16,252 nt of DNA from Acidobacteriota bacterium. Lineage in GTDB: Bacteria; Acidobacteriota; Aminicenantia; Aminicenantales; Aminicenantaceae. The stretch is from NCBI GenBank assembly GCA_030609975.1, contig JAUWSR010000042.1, positions 1-16,252 of the forward strand, written 5' to 3'. Shown here piece by piece: positions 4,979 through 13,205 of the stretch. The notes under the pieces are model-generated. The model worked only from the letters and a program-made list of their open reading frames with translations. It searched no databases and was not told where the DNA came from. The translations under genes were made by a program, and so were the position numbers. Within the stretch, counting starts at the first letter, position 1. Each line of letters begins with the position of its first letter.

Positions 4979-6970
4979 ATGAGAAAAGAAATCAATAAAG
5001 ACCAAAAGAAAGTAAAAACTGCGGCCGTCTTGATCTTGTCTCTGTGCCTTCTCATCAACGGAGGATATAAAAACTTAAATGCGGCAGTAGAGGATCCTTT
5101 ATTAGAGATGATCCTTCAGGAACTCAGGACCTATGAGCCTGGGGGGAATGATGATATTCTGCTCCAACTGAGGGATTATGTCTACGAGCACCGCAACGAT
5201 CCGGAAGGACGGGAAGCCTGCGAGAAGGCACTGATCGCTTTTTTGGACTCCGAAGCAACTACGGCCGCCAAGATGGAAGTCTGCCGTCATCTGCGTACCA
5301 TCGGATCCGAGCGCGCTGTTTCCGCTCTGCAGCGGATGCTCCTCAAAACAGAGACTTCGGACATCGCACGCTACACCCTCGAAAAGATCCCGGGACACGA
5401 TGTCGATGTTATCCTGCTTCAGGCCATGAACAGAAGCCAGGGTGGGATCAAACTTGGTCTTATATCGACTCTGGGACACCGCAGGACAGCAGATGCGGTT
5501 CCGGCATTATTAAAACTAGCTGCGGCTCCCGATCCGAAGATGGCCGAGGCTGCTTTAGCCGCCCTGGGAAATATCGCCTCATCAGAGGCTGCTGCCGGCT
5601 TGACCAAAATTCTAAAAAGCAGCCAAGGAGAACCAAGGATCCAAACGGGGGCTGCACTTCTTGCCTGTGCCGAGACCCTCCGGGCCGGAGACCGGAATAA
5701 TGAGGCGAGCGAGATCTATGCGCAAATTATAGGCTCCCAGGTTCCTCTAGCACAGCAGCAAGCTGCTTTAATTGGAACGGTCGAACTCGCAGGCCCTTCA
5801 TCAGAAGCTGTGGTGCTCGAAGTCCTCAAAGGAGGGAACGCTGATCTGTTCGCTGTTGCCATCGGTGTGATCCCGGATACGTTTACAGCGAACAACGTCT
5901 CCAAATTGTGCGCTCTGCAGCCCCAACTTCCGGCAGAAAACCAGGTGCAGCTCTTGGCCGCTCTTTCCCACTATAAAGATGCCCTGGTTAAAAAGACTGC
6001 CGTCCAGGCACTCTCCAGCCAGGATCCCGACGTGAGAATTGCCGCCCTGAAGGCCTTGAGCAAAATCGGCGACGCTTCTACCGTTAAAATCCTGGTTCAA
6101 CATGCCGCAGAGTCCCGGGGAACGGAGCAGCTAGCCGCACGCAGCAGTCTGTGGGGGCTTGGTGCAAAGGGTGTTGATGTGGCTGTTCTTGACGCCCTGA
6201 AATCTGAGGGCAGCAGCGAGCGACAGAGAGAACTGTTAAGAGCCGTCGGGGAACGGAGGATCCTGCCAGGCAAAGACCTGCTTTTCACCTATGCTCAGAC
6301 CGGAGATAGCAGGAACCGGGTTGAGGCCATGCGCTCTCTGAGGACGGTTGCGATTTCTTCTGATCTGCCGCGCCTGCTCGATGTGCTTTTAGCCACAACC
6401 GAAAATACGGAGCGCCAGTCCATGACAAGCACTGTGGCCGTTGTGGCCGGAAGAATCGTCCGTCCGGATTCCCGGGGTCTGCTGGTTGTTCACAAGTTAT
6501 CGCAGACCGAGGATATTCCCGCACGGTGCGATCTGTATCGAGTGTTGGGAAAGATCGGGGACACTTCGACCTTACCTCTGCTGCGCCAGGCCTTGGCAAA
6601 CACCGATGCGGATATCCAGGATGCGGCGGTGCGGGCACTGGCCGAGTGGCCGGGCCCCGAACCAAGAACAGAGGTATTACGAATCGCCCAGACGTCTCAG
6701 AATCCCACTCATCAGGTTTTGTCGCTGCAGGCCTATATCCGTATGGTGGGACTGGAGGAGTATGACAGCCCGGAAGAGGCGGTGCAGCTTTTGCAGATGT
6801 GTATTCCACAACTGAAAAGAGCCGAAGAAAAGAAAGCCCTCTTGGGATTGCTGCCCAATTATCCTTGTCAGGAAGCTTTGGAGATGGCCGAATCGTTCCT
6901 CTCGGAAGAAGCTGTGATAGAGGAAGCCGAAGTTGCCGTGGCCAGAATAAAGGATAGACTAGAATATTAA
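4979..6970 (+). CDS. Secreted HEAT-repeat protein
   Basis: A 663-residue protein. ATG 4979 is preferred because GAGG sits 6 bases upstream, although a GTG at 4967 overlaps the preceding stop (GTGA). Residues about 14-29 are a hydrophobic export signal after a basic stretch (KKVK), with possible cleavage near NAA-VED. Most of the rest is an alpha-solenoid of HEAT or PBS-lyase-type repeats, visible as recurring units such as AEAALAALGNIASSEA, VRIAALKALSKIGDASTV and VLGKIGDTSTLPLLRQA, each about 30-40 residues. Such repeats bind proteins or act as scaffolds; there is no catalytic domain. Its placement directly after an exported oxidoreductase suggests an extracytoplasmic partner or scaffold for it. 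That role is inference. Confidence 0.85.
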   Translation: MRKEINKDQKKVKTAAVLILSLCLLINGGYKNLNAAVEDPLLEMILQELRTYEPGGNDDILLQLRDYVYEHRNDPEGREACEKALIAFLDSEATTAAKMEVCRHLRTIGSERAVSALQRMLLKTETSDIARYTLEKIPGHDVDVILLQAMNRSQGGIKLGLISTLGHRRTADAVPALLKLAAAPDPKMAEAALAALGNIASSEAAAGLTKILKSSQGEPRIQTGAALLACAETLRAGDRNNEASEIYAQIIGSQVPLAQQQAALIGTVELAGPSSEAVVLEVLKGGNADLFAVAIGVIPDTFTANNVSKLCALQPQLPAENQVQLLAALSHYKDALVKKTAVQALSSQDPDVRIAALKALSKIGDASTVKILVQHAAESRGTEQLAARSSLWGLGAKGVDVAVLDALKSEGSSERQRELLRAVGERRILPGKDLLFTYAQTGDSRNRVEAMRSLRTVAISSDLPRLLDVLLATTENTERQSMTSTVAVVAGRIVRPDSRGLLVVHKLSQTEDIPARCDLYRVLGKIGDTSTLPLLRQALANTDADIQDAAVRALAEWPGPEPRTEVLRIAQTSQNPTHQVLSLQAYIRMVGLEEYDSPEEAVQLLQMCIPQLKRAEEKKALLGLLPNYPCQEALEMAESFLSEEAVIEEAEVAVARIKDRLEY

Positions 6971-7186
6971 AACGGAGAGTATTTCAAAATCCGTGGAAGA
7001 CCATTTCCATCAGCAACAATCAACACGGACAAACAAATGCTGCCGCTAATACGAAAGCATCCCTAAAACCGTGATTGATGCTTAGATGGGTTTGTTACAT
7101 AGAATTTGGGATTGAAATGAGCGAAGCCATCCCCAAATTCTGGTATCATCACGGAATTATAGATGCTTACCGCTAATACATAGGTT
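6971..7186. other. Self-complementary intergenic region
   Basis: No open frame looks coding. It contains several inverted pairs: AAGCATC (7055-7061) with GATGCTT (7077-7083), inside ACAAAC (7029-7034) with GTTTGT (7090-7095); GAATTTGGG (7102-7110) with CCCAAATTC (7132-7140); and CCGTGAT (7069-7075) with ATCACGG (7147-7153). A direct repeat, ATGCT followed by CCGCTAATAC, appears at 7037-7052 and 7163-7179. It lies upstream of the predicted promoter at 7187, so it is not part of that leader. It may end the upstream transcript or be a decayed repeat element. Confidence 0.5.
7102..7140. repeat. Inverted repeat, 9-base perfect arms
   Basis: GAATTTGGG at 7102-7110 and CCCAAATTC at 7132-7140, separated by 21 bases. 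It is flanked by the two copies of the CCGCTAATAC direct repeat. No T-run follows, so it is not a standard intrinsic terminator. Confidence 0.55.
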
Positions 7187-7215
7187 TTGAAAAATTGTCT
7201 TCTTTACTTTAGTAT
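7187..7215 (+). promoter_or_regulatory. Predicted promoter of the long oxidoreductase-cytochrome unit
   Basis: TTGAAA (7187-7192), a 17-base spacer and TAGTAT (7210-7215). Transcription would start near 7222, about 20 bases before the ATG at 7243, which has a strong GAGGAGGAG binding site. Confidence 0.5.
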
Positions 7216-7242
7216 AGGCTTTGCAGTGTTAGAGGAGGAGAC

Positions 7243-8415
7243 ATGATCGAAGGTCAAGAATTGAAAGGCGGAACATCCCGCTTGAAATACGGCATGCTCG
7301 GAGGCGGGCAGGGCGCATTTATCGGTGATGTGCACCGCAAGTCAATCGCTCTGGACGGCAAGGCCGAGTTGGTAGGCGGCTGCTTCTCCCAGGATTTTGA
7401 TAACACTCTCAAAACAGGGAAAATATGGGGTTTGGGAGAGGATCGGCTTTACCGCTCCTACCAGTCCATGTTGGAGTTGGAAAGCCAGCGTCAGGATAAG
7501 ATCGATTTTGTTGTGATCGTCACACCCAATATCCACCATTTCCCCATGGCAAAAGCGGCTCTTGAGCATGGGATCCATGTTGTGTGCGACAAACCCCTGA
7601 CCATAAACAGTGGGGAAGCCGAGGAGCTGGAGAGGTTGGCGCGTGAAAAGGACCTCTTGTTCTGTGTGACTTATGCCTACACCGGCTATCCCATGGTAAA
7701 GCATCTGCGTGAGATGATCCAAAGGGGAGAACTGGGTGAGATCCGGTTTGTCAACGCCGAGTATCCCCAGGATTGGCTGGCAACACCGCTGGAAAAAACC
7801 GGCCAAAAACAGGCACTCTGGCGGGGCGATCCGGCCCAGGCCGGAGGCTCCAACTGTGTGGGTGATATCGGAAGCCACATCGAAAACATGGTGTCTTACC
7901 TGACCGGGCTGAAAATCAGTTCCCTGTGCGCCCGTTTAGATATCTTTGGAGAAGGCCGGAGTCTGGATGACAATGCCTCGATCTTGCTTGAATATGAGGG
8001 AGGCGCCAAGGGGATGTATTGGAGCTCGCAGATCGCAGTAGGGCATGATAACGGTTTTCGGGTGCGCATCTATGGCACGCAAGGCGGAGTGGAATGGTGC
8101 CAGGAGAGCCCCAATTATGCGAGCGTTTCTTTTATAGGCAAACCCACAGAGACCTTATCCCGGGGACGAGGCGAGATGTCTCCGCGCGCGGCAAGTCTTT
8201 CCCGACTCCCGGCCGGCCACCCGGAAGGTTATTTTGAGGCTTTCGCCAATATCTACAGCACCTTCCTCACCACCCTGGATAAGAAGTTGTCAGGGGAGGA
8301 ATTGACCGCGGAGGATCGTGATTATCCGGGCACCGCCGAAGGCATTCAAGGGGTAAGATTTATCGAAAAATGTGTGGAGAGTTCCCAAAAGGGAGCGGTT
8401 TGGATCGACTTTTAA
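7243..8415 (+). CDS. Cytosolic Gfo/Idh/MocA family oxidoreductase 2
   Basis: A 390-residue NAD(P)-type oxidoreductase with no signal peptide. The start is set by AGGAGGAG just before ATG 7243. The Rossmann loop GGGQGAFIG lies at 20-28, the catalytic lysine motif CDKP at 115-118, and GDIGSHIEN at 207-215 in the substrate site (family pattern GxH). The C-terminal half is the usual Gfo/Idh/MocA alpha-beta domain (SILLEYEGGAKGMYWSSQ, FRVRIYGTQGGVEW). It is followed 19 bases later by a sugar phosphate isomerase/epimerase-like gene, a pairing also seen in E. coli ycjS-ycjR and in C-glycoside degradation clusters, where the oxidoreductase makes or reduces a 3-keto-glycoside. A similar role is inferred; the substrate is unknown. 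Confidence 0.9.
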   Translation: MIEGQELKGGTSRLKYGMLGGGQGAFIGDVHRKSIALDGKAELVGGCFSQDFDNTLKTGKIWGLGEDRLYRSYQSMLELESQRQDKIDFVVIVTPNIHHFPMAKAALEHGIHVVCDKPLTINSGEAEELERLAREKDLLFCVTYAYTGYPMVKHLREMIQRGELGEIRFVNAEYPQDWLATPLEKTGQKQALWRGDPAQAGGSNCVGDIGSHIENMVSYLTGLKISSLCARLDIFGEGRSLDDNASILLEYEGGAKGMYWSSQIAVGHDNGFRVRIYGTQGGVEWCQESPNYASVSFIGKPTETLSRGRGEMSPRAASLSRLPAGHPEGYFEAFANIYSTFLTTLDKKLSGEELTAEDRDYPGTAEGIQGVRFIEKCVESSQKGAVWIDF

Positions 8416-8434
8416 GCGCGAATTGGAGGAAATA

Positions 8435-9436
8435 ATGGCAAGACCCGTAACGCTTTTTACCGGACAGTGGGCTGACCTGACATTCGAGACGATCTGTCAG
8501 AAAGCCGGCAGTTGGGGCTACGACGGCCTGGAGATCGCCTGTTGGGGCGACCACATGGAAGTGCACAAAGCCGTGGAAGATCCCGGCTATTGCAAGGGAA
8601 AGCACGAAACCTTAAAAAAATATGGCCTGGGAAACTGGGCGTTGAGCGCTCATCTGGTAGGACAGTTGGTGGGAGACCGTTATGACAAACGCCTGGATAT
8701 GTTTGCCCCGGATGAGGTCAAAGGTAAGCCGGCAGAATTGAAGGCATGGGCCGTGGAAGAGATGAAGGTCACTGCTCAGGCGGCTCAGAACATGGGCTGC
8801 TCCCTAGTCAACGGATTCATGGGCTCACCCATCTGGGCCTTCTGGTATTCCTTTCCTCCTACAACTGAGGAGATGGTCGAAGAAGGTTTTCAGGAGATAA
8901 AAACCGTGTGGACACCCATCCTGGATGAATTCGACCGCTGTGGTGTCAAATTTGCTTTGGAAGTCCATCCCACAGAGATCGCCTTCGATCTTTACACTGC
9001 TCAGCGGCTGTTGGAAGTGTTTGAGTTCCGGGAAACCTTAGGTTTTAATTTCGACCCCAGCCATCTTATTTGGCAGGGCATCGATGCACATCTTTTCATC
9101 CGGGAGTTTCCACAGCGTATCTATCACACTCACATGAAGGATGCGGCCGTGACACTTGACGGCAAGGCCGGGATCTTAGGCTCCCACCTGCCTTTTGGGG
9201 ATCTGCGCCGGGGTTGGAATTTTCGTTCGCTGGGACACGGAGACGTGAATTTCGAGGAGATCATACGGGAGCTCAATGATATCGGATACAGCGGTCCCCT
9301 TTCTGTAGAGTGGGAGGACAACGGCATGGACCGGGAAGTTGGTGCTCAAGAATCTGCGGATTTTGTGAAATCCATGAATTTCTCGCCCTCAGAGGTCGCC
9401 TTCGACAAAGATTTCAAGGGCGAGAAAGAAGATTAA
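8435..9436 (+). CDS. Sugar phosphate isomerase/epimerase-like TIM-barrel protein
   Basis: A 333-residue protein of the xylose isomerase-like TIM-barrel family (AP endonuclease 2 fold). ATG 8435 is chosen because GGAGGA (8425-8430) sits 4 bases upstream. Likely metal ligands are E176 (ALEVHPTE), D207 (NFDPSH), a histidine of HTHMKD (231-236) and E292 (SVEWED). Family members isomerise or epimerise sugars, and some cleave 3-keto-glycosides. Next to a Gfo/Idh/MocA oxidoreductase the best guess is an epimerase or lyase acting on a keto-sugar produced by its neighbour. No signal peptide is visible, so the reaction is cytosolic. Confidence 0.88.
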   Translation: MARPVTLFTGQWADLTFETICQKAGSWGYDGLEIACWGDHMEVHKAVEDPGYCKGKHETLKKYGLGNWALSAHLVGQLVGDRYDKRLDMFAPDEVKGKPAELKAWAVEEMKVTAQAAQNMGCSLVNGFMGSPIWAFWYSFPPTTEEMVEEGFQEIKTVWTPILDEFDRCGVKFALEVHPTEIAFDLYTAQRLLEVFEFRETLGFNFDPSHLIWQGIDAHLFIREFPQRIYHTHMKDAAVTLDGKAGILGSHLPFGDLRRGWNFRSLGHGDVNFEEIIRELNDIGYSGPLSVEWEDNGMDREVGAQESADFVKSMNFSPSEVAFDKDFKGEKED

Positions 9437-9455
9437 CAATGGGGAATAAATAGAA

Positions 9456-9485
9456 TTGAGATTCGTTGAGCCTTGGGATCTCAAC
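9456..9485 (+). promoter_or_regulatory. Overlapping alternative hairpins before oxidoreductase 3
   Basis: TTGAGAT (9456-9462) can pair with ATCTCAA (9478-9484), while GTTGAG (9465-9470) can pair with CTCAAC (9480-9485). The right-hand arm is shared, so the two stems exclude each other. This lies in a 65-base gap, the widest inside the 7243-15470 unit. It could set the level of the downstream genes, or be chance. Confidence 0.35.
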
Positions 9486-9501
9486 TCTCGGAGAGACAAA
9501 G

Positions 9502-10875
9502 ATGAAAAGTAGATCCGACAACATGTCGGGAGGTAAGTGGAGCCGCCGGGACTTCTTGCGATCGTCCGCTTCGGCTGGATTGGGGATAGCTCTGACAGGA
9601 CGTACTCTATCCGGGGCAGCGATGCTGCCGGGACAGGAAGAAGACCAAAATCTGCCTGACCTCAATGTGGCTGTCATCGGAGCAGGTCAGCAGGGCCGGA
9701 TCCTGATCGAATCTTGCTTACGCATCCCCGGTATCCGCATGAAGGCGGTCTGTGATATCTGGGCGTACAGCCAGCGCTATGCCAGCCGATATCTCAAAAA
9801 ATACGGGCATGAGGTCAATGTCTACGAGGATTACCGCGAGCTTTTAAGCAAGGAAAAGGACCTGGATGCCGCCATCGTGGCGACACCGGATTGGATGCAT
9901 GCCACCCAAACCAACGCTTGCCTGGAAGCGGGACTGCATGTCTATTGTGAAAAGGAGATGTCGAATTCCCTGAGCAAGGCCAGGAGCATGGTGCAAACAG
10001 CCCGCAAGACCGGGAAGCTGCTCCAGATCGGCCACCAGCGCCGCAGCAATCCCCGCTACCTGCATGCTATTGACCGTCTGGTCCTGGATAAAAAGATTCT
10101 GGGCCGCGTTTCTCAGATCTATGCGCAGTGGAATCGAGCCAAAATGGACATGTATGGCTGGCCTAAACAGTACACCATGGATCAGAACAAACTGGCAAAA
10201 TATGGCTATGCCTCCATGACCCACTTCCGCAACTGGCGCTGGTTCAAAAAATTCGCAGGCGGTCCTATCGTCGATCTGGGATCGCATCAGATCGATATCT
10301 TCAGTTGGGTTTTAGGGATCACTCCCTCTACAGTCGTGGCTTTGGGTGGGAAAGACTACTATAAAAACCGCGAATGGTATGACAATGTGATGGTCATCTA
10401 TGAATTTAACACCCCGGAAGGAAAGGCCCGGGCCATGTATCAGGTTCAGACCACCACCAAAAACGGTGGATTCTATGAAACCTTCATGGGTGACATGGGC
10501 GCGCTCCAGATCTCGGAGGTGCCTCAGCGTGGCGACTGGGCCATGCGTGAGGCCCATGCTCCGGAATGGGATTCTTTGGTGAAAGAGGGGCTGCTCAAGT
10601 CTGAGAAACCACCGCTTCAGAAACTCGACACCCAAAACATCTTCCTGGATGTGCGTGTGACGGCTGAAGCGGGCCGGTGGCCTCTGCCGATAGATTTGGC
10701 CAAGCCTGCCCATCAGCCCCATCTCGAGAATTTTTTCAATGCCATCGTACATGGGATTCCTTTGAACTGCCCGGCGGAAGTGGGATATGAAACCGCTGTT
10801 GCAGTCCTCAGGGTCAATGATGCGGTCGAAGCCCGGCGTCTGCTGAGTTTCAGACCTGAACAGTTTGAAGTATAA
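9502..10875 (+). CDS. Tat-exported Gfo/Idh/MocA family oxidoreductase 3
   Basis: A 457-residue protein from ATG 9502, preceded by GGAGA at 9490-9494; the longer TTG start at 9466 would put that site inside the gene. A twin-arginine signal SRRDFLRSSASAGLG (RR at 15-16) predicts folded export. The Rossmann loop is VIGAGQQG (58-65), and GSHQID lies at 260-265. The catalytic motif, normally EKP, reads CEKEMSNS (149-156): the lysine is kept but the proline is replaced by glutamate. The aromatic motif FRNWRWFKKFAGGP before GSHQID is seen in other exported members. Its stop is only 2 bases from the ATG of the heptaheme cytochrome, so the two are probably translationally coupled and may be redox partners. 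The substrate is unknown. Confidence 0.9.
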   Translation: MKSRSDNMSGGKWSRRDFLRSSASAGLGIALTGRTLSGAAMLPGQEEDQNLPDLNVAVIGAGQQGRILIESCLRIPGIRMKAVCDIWAYSQRYASRYLKKYGHEVNVYEDYRELLSKEKDLDAAIVATPDWMHATQTNACLEAGLHVYCEKEMSNSLSKARSMVQTARKTGKLLQIGHQRRSNPRYLHAIDRLVLDKKILGRVSQIYAQWNRAKMDMYGWPKQYTMDQNKLAKYGYASMTHFRNWRWFKKFAGGPIVDLGSHQIDIFSWVLGITPSTVVALGGKDYYKNREWYDNVMVIYEFNTPEGKARAMYQVQTTTKNGGFYETFMGDMGALQISEVPQRGDWAMREAHAPEWDSLVKEGLLKSEKPPLQKLDTQNIFLDVRVTAEAGRWPLPIDLAKPAHQPHLENFFNAIVHGIPLNCPAEVGYETAVAVLRVNDAVEARRLLSFRPEQFEV

Positions 10876-10877
10876 AC

Positions 10878-13205
10878 ATGAAGCGAAAGACGATTTTCTT
10901 CCTGATCCTGTGTTTACCGGGCATGTTTTCCTTTCTGTATGCCCAGACGGATCGAGATAAGCCGAACCAGGGAGGACATGCCTGGGACGGAAGCCGGTCC
11001 GTTCCCGTTCATCTGCTGCCTCTCAAGGACGAATTCGATCAAACCATCATACCTAGTGAAACCTATCCCTTGCCCCTTTCCACACGTTATACCTGTGCTC
11101 CCTGCCATGCCTATGATGTGATAGGGCACGGGCTGCATTTTGATGCGGATTCCTCTGAGCAGGCCGGCCGGCGTGGAGAACCCTGGTTTTGGGTGGAAAA
11201 CAATAGCGGCACGGTCCTGCCTGTGTCTTACCGCGATTGGGAAGGAGTGTGGCATCCTGATGATCTGAAACTTTCTCCCTGGGAATTTGTTCTTCTCTTT
11301 GGACGCCACATGACCGGCGGGGGAGTGAGCGATCTTGGCGCCGAGATGCCCACACCTGAATCTCGTTGGGAGGTCTCGGGAAAGATCGAGATCAACTGTT
11401 TGGGCTGTCACAACGCTTCCCGCATCCAGAGCCACAGCGAATGGGCCAAGCAGATCCTCCGGGAAAATTTTCGTTGGGCCGCCACCGCTGCCTCGGGATT
11501 GGGTGAGGTGGGAGGGATGGCCTCTCGGCTCCCCGTAACTTGGGATCTTTTTGACGGCCCCAATCCGGACGACAGCGAATGGGCCGTGGTCCCTTCAGTG
11601 TCTTATTCTCCCCATCTTTTCGACAGCAAACATCGTGTCTATTTCGATATTGGTGCCAAGCCCGAAAACGACCGCTGTCTTGTCTGTCATTCCGTCTCCT
11701 CCGTACGACTTCCGAAGTACCAACAGATGGAAGATATCCATCTGGCCGCTGGAATGAATTGTGTGGACTGCCACCGCCACGATCTCAGTCATGCCATGAT
11801 CCGGGGCTATGAGGGTGAGGCTGAGGAAAGAGGAGACGTGTCCCTTGCGGCCTTCTCCTGTAAAGGCTGTCATTTGGGAGCAGACCTCAAGGGAACCGGT
11901 GCGGAGGGATCCGGACGTTTGGGCGCACCCTATCCCCAGCATAAAGGGATTCCGGCTGTACACTTCGAGCGTCTGACCTGTACGGTCTGCCATTCCGGAG
12001 CAGTCCCTGACAAGCAGCCCGATCGTGTCCGGACCTCGCGGGCCAACCGCTTGGGAATATATGGAGTGGCACAATGGTCCACCGCTTTTCCGTATGTGGT
12101 CGAACCGGTTTTTATCCGGGATGATGAGGGCCGAGTTGCACCCCACCGCTTGGTGTGGCCCTCGTTCTGGGCTCGAAAAGCAGGGGCGCAGATCCATCCC
12201 CTACAGCAGGCCGTAGTAACTGAGGCTGCCCCTGGTGTTTTGAATGTTGCAGAAGATGTGGCTCGTTTGCTTATCGCCCTTTCCGTTCATCCTGAGATCC
12301 AGGGATTGCCGGTGATCGCTCTTTCCGGAAAAATCTATTCTCCCAATATGGACGGGAAACTGGACAGAGCATCGGTGCCGGCAGGAGAAACGCTGCCGGA
12401 TCTGTTCTGGGGCCTGCGCAGGGAAGAAGCTTTGGAACCCTTGATACCGGAGTTTGATCCGATGGCTGAAGAACCGGACATGGACGCAGAGATTCGAGTT
12501 CAAAGTGTACTGGAAGGTCTGTCAGCGCTGGAAGACAGACCCGGCAGGCCTATTATTATCTACAAAGGGGCCAAGTTCTTTTTGGTGGAAGGCTACCTGG
12601 AACGAAACGAGAGTTCGAAGCCGCCATCAGGCACTCCGGAATTGCTTTGGGAGCAGGAAGAACAGTCACAACCCGTGATCACAGATTTCCAGATCCGGAC
12701 CGTGGTCGAGACCGTCGGGCTTGAACCGACCTTGACCGAAGAACAGGTCAAAAAAGTACTGCAGGCATTGAGCGGCCAGGGTGGTGAATATGTCTATATC
12801 GCCGTTGGGAAAATGTTTGCTCTTGACGGCGCCGGTTCCTTGTCGGCAAGCGACCATGCCGCCGCAGCTCCGACCACTTGGCCTTTGGGGCATCAGGTGC
12901 GACCCGCCCAACAGTCTTTAGGGAAAAAGGGCTGCACTCAGTGTCACAGTGAAAGTTCTGCCATGTTTTTTGCCAAGATCGATGGCAGGGGACCGCTCAA
13001 AACGAACAAAGGGATCCGGCGTTCCATGACAACCTTTATGGAATTGGACTTGCCATATCAAAGGCTTTTTGGACTGTCCTTTCGTGTCCGGCCTCTTTTC
13101 AAGGTGGTGCTGCTGGGATGTGTAGGGATCGTGGGTGCGATGCTGGTACTGGTCTTACTGCTGGCCCTGGGTCGTATTTCAGGTTTGGTGGAGAAGAGGA
13201 AGTGA
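10878..13205 (+). CDS. Heptaheme c-type cytochrome with C-terminal membrane anchor
   Basis: A 775-residue protein with a Sec signal (MKRK, hydrophobic run, cleavage near YA-QT) and seven CxxCH heme sites: CAPCH 73-77, CLGCH 174-178, CLVCH 267-271, CVDCH 295-299, CKGCH 328-332, CTVCH 368-372 and CTQCH 686-690. A single membrane helix at about 742-765 anchors it, leaving a short cytoplasmic RISGLVEKRK tail. The hemes are therefore outside the cytoplasmic membrane. An unusually long span (about 373-685) lacks heme sites and may be a separate domain. The gene overlaps the next one by one base (TGATG). It is presumably an electron carrier between the membrane b-type protein and an extracytoplasmic partner. 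Heme attachment would need a cytochrome c maturation system, which is not in the window. Confidence 0.9.
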   Translation: MKRKTIFFLILCLPGMFSFLYAQTDRDKPNQGGHAWDGSRSVPVHLLPLKDEFDQTIIPSETYPLPLSTRYTCAPCHAYDVIGHGLHFDADSSEQAGRRGEPWFWVENNSGTVLPVSYRDWEGVWHPDDLKLSPWEFVLLFGRHMTGGGVSDLGAEMPTPESRWEVSGKIEINCLGCHNASRIQSHSEWAKQILRENFRWAATAASGLGEVGGMASRLPVTWDLFDGPNPDDSEWAVVPSVSYSPHLFDSKHRVYFDIGAKPENDRCLVCHSVSSVRLPKYQQMEDIHLAAGMNCVDCHRHDLSHAMIRGYEGEAEERGDVSLAAFSCKGCHLGADLKGTGAEGSGRLGAPYPQHKGIPAVHFERLTCTVCHSGAVPDKQPDRVRTSRANRLGIYGVAQWSTAFPYVVEPVFIRDDEGRVAPHRLVWPSFWARKAGAQIHPLQQAVVTEAAPGVLNVAEDVARLLIALSVHPEIQGLPVIALSGKIYSPNMDGKLDRASVPAGETLPDLFWGLRREEALEPLIPEFDPMAEEPDMDAEIRVQSVLEGLSALEDRPGRPIIIYKGAKFFLVEGYLERNESSKPPSGTPELLWEQEEQSQPVITDFQIRTVVETVGLEPTLTEEQVKKVLQALSGQGGEYVYIAVGKMFALDGAGSLSASDHAAAAPTTWPLGHQVRPAQQSLGKKGCTQCHSESSAMFFAKIDGRGPLKTNKGIRRSMTTFMELDLPYQRLFGLSFRVRPLFKVVLLGCVGIVGAMLVLVLLLALGRISGLVEKRK

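Noticed and set aside
6971..7020. Intrinsic terminator after the HEAT gene
   Set aside because: Short stems exist (ACGGA with TCCGT, TGGAA with TTCCA), but neither is followed by a T-run.
11595..12197. 200-codon minus-strand frame opposite the heptaheme cytochrome
   Set aside because: Four of the seven CxxCH heme motifs are encoded on the plus strand across this region, so the minus-strand frame is a by-product of codon bias.
13118..13204. N-terminal extension of the cytochrome-b-like protein
   Set aside because: It lies within the membrane-anchor coding region of the cytochrome c gene and lacks a hydrophobic or binding-site signal. The ATG at 13205 begins a proper membrane helix.
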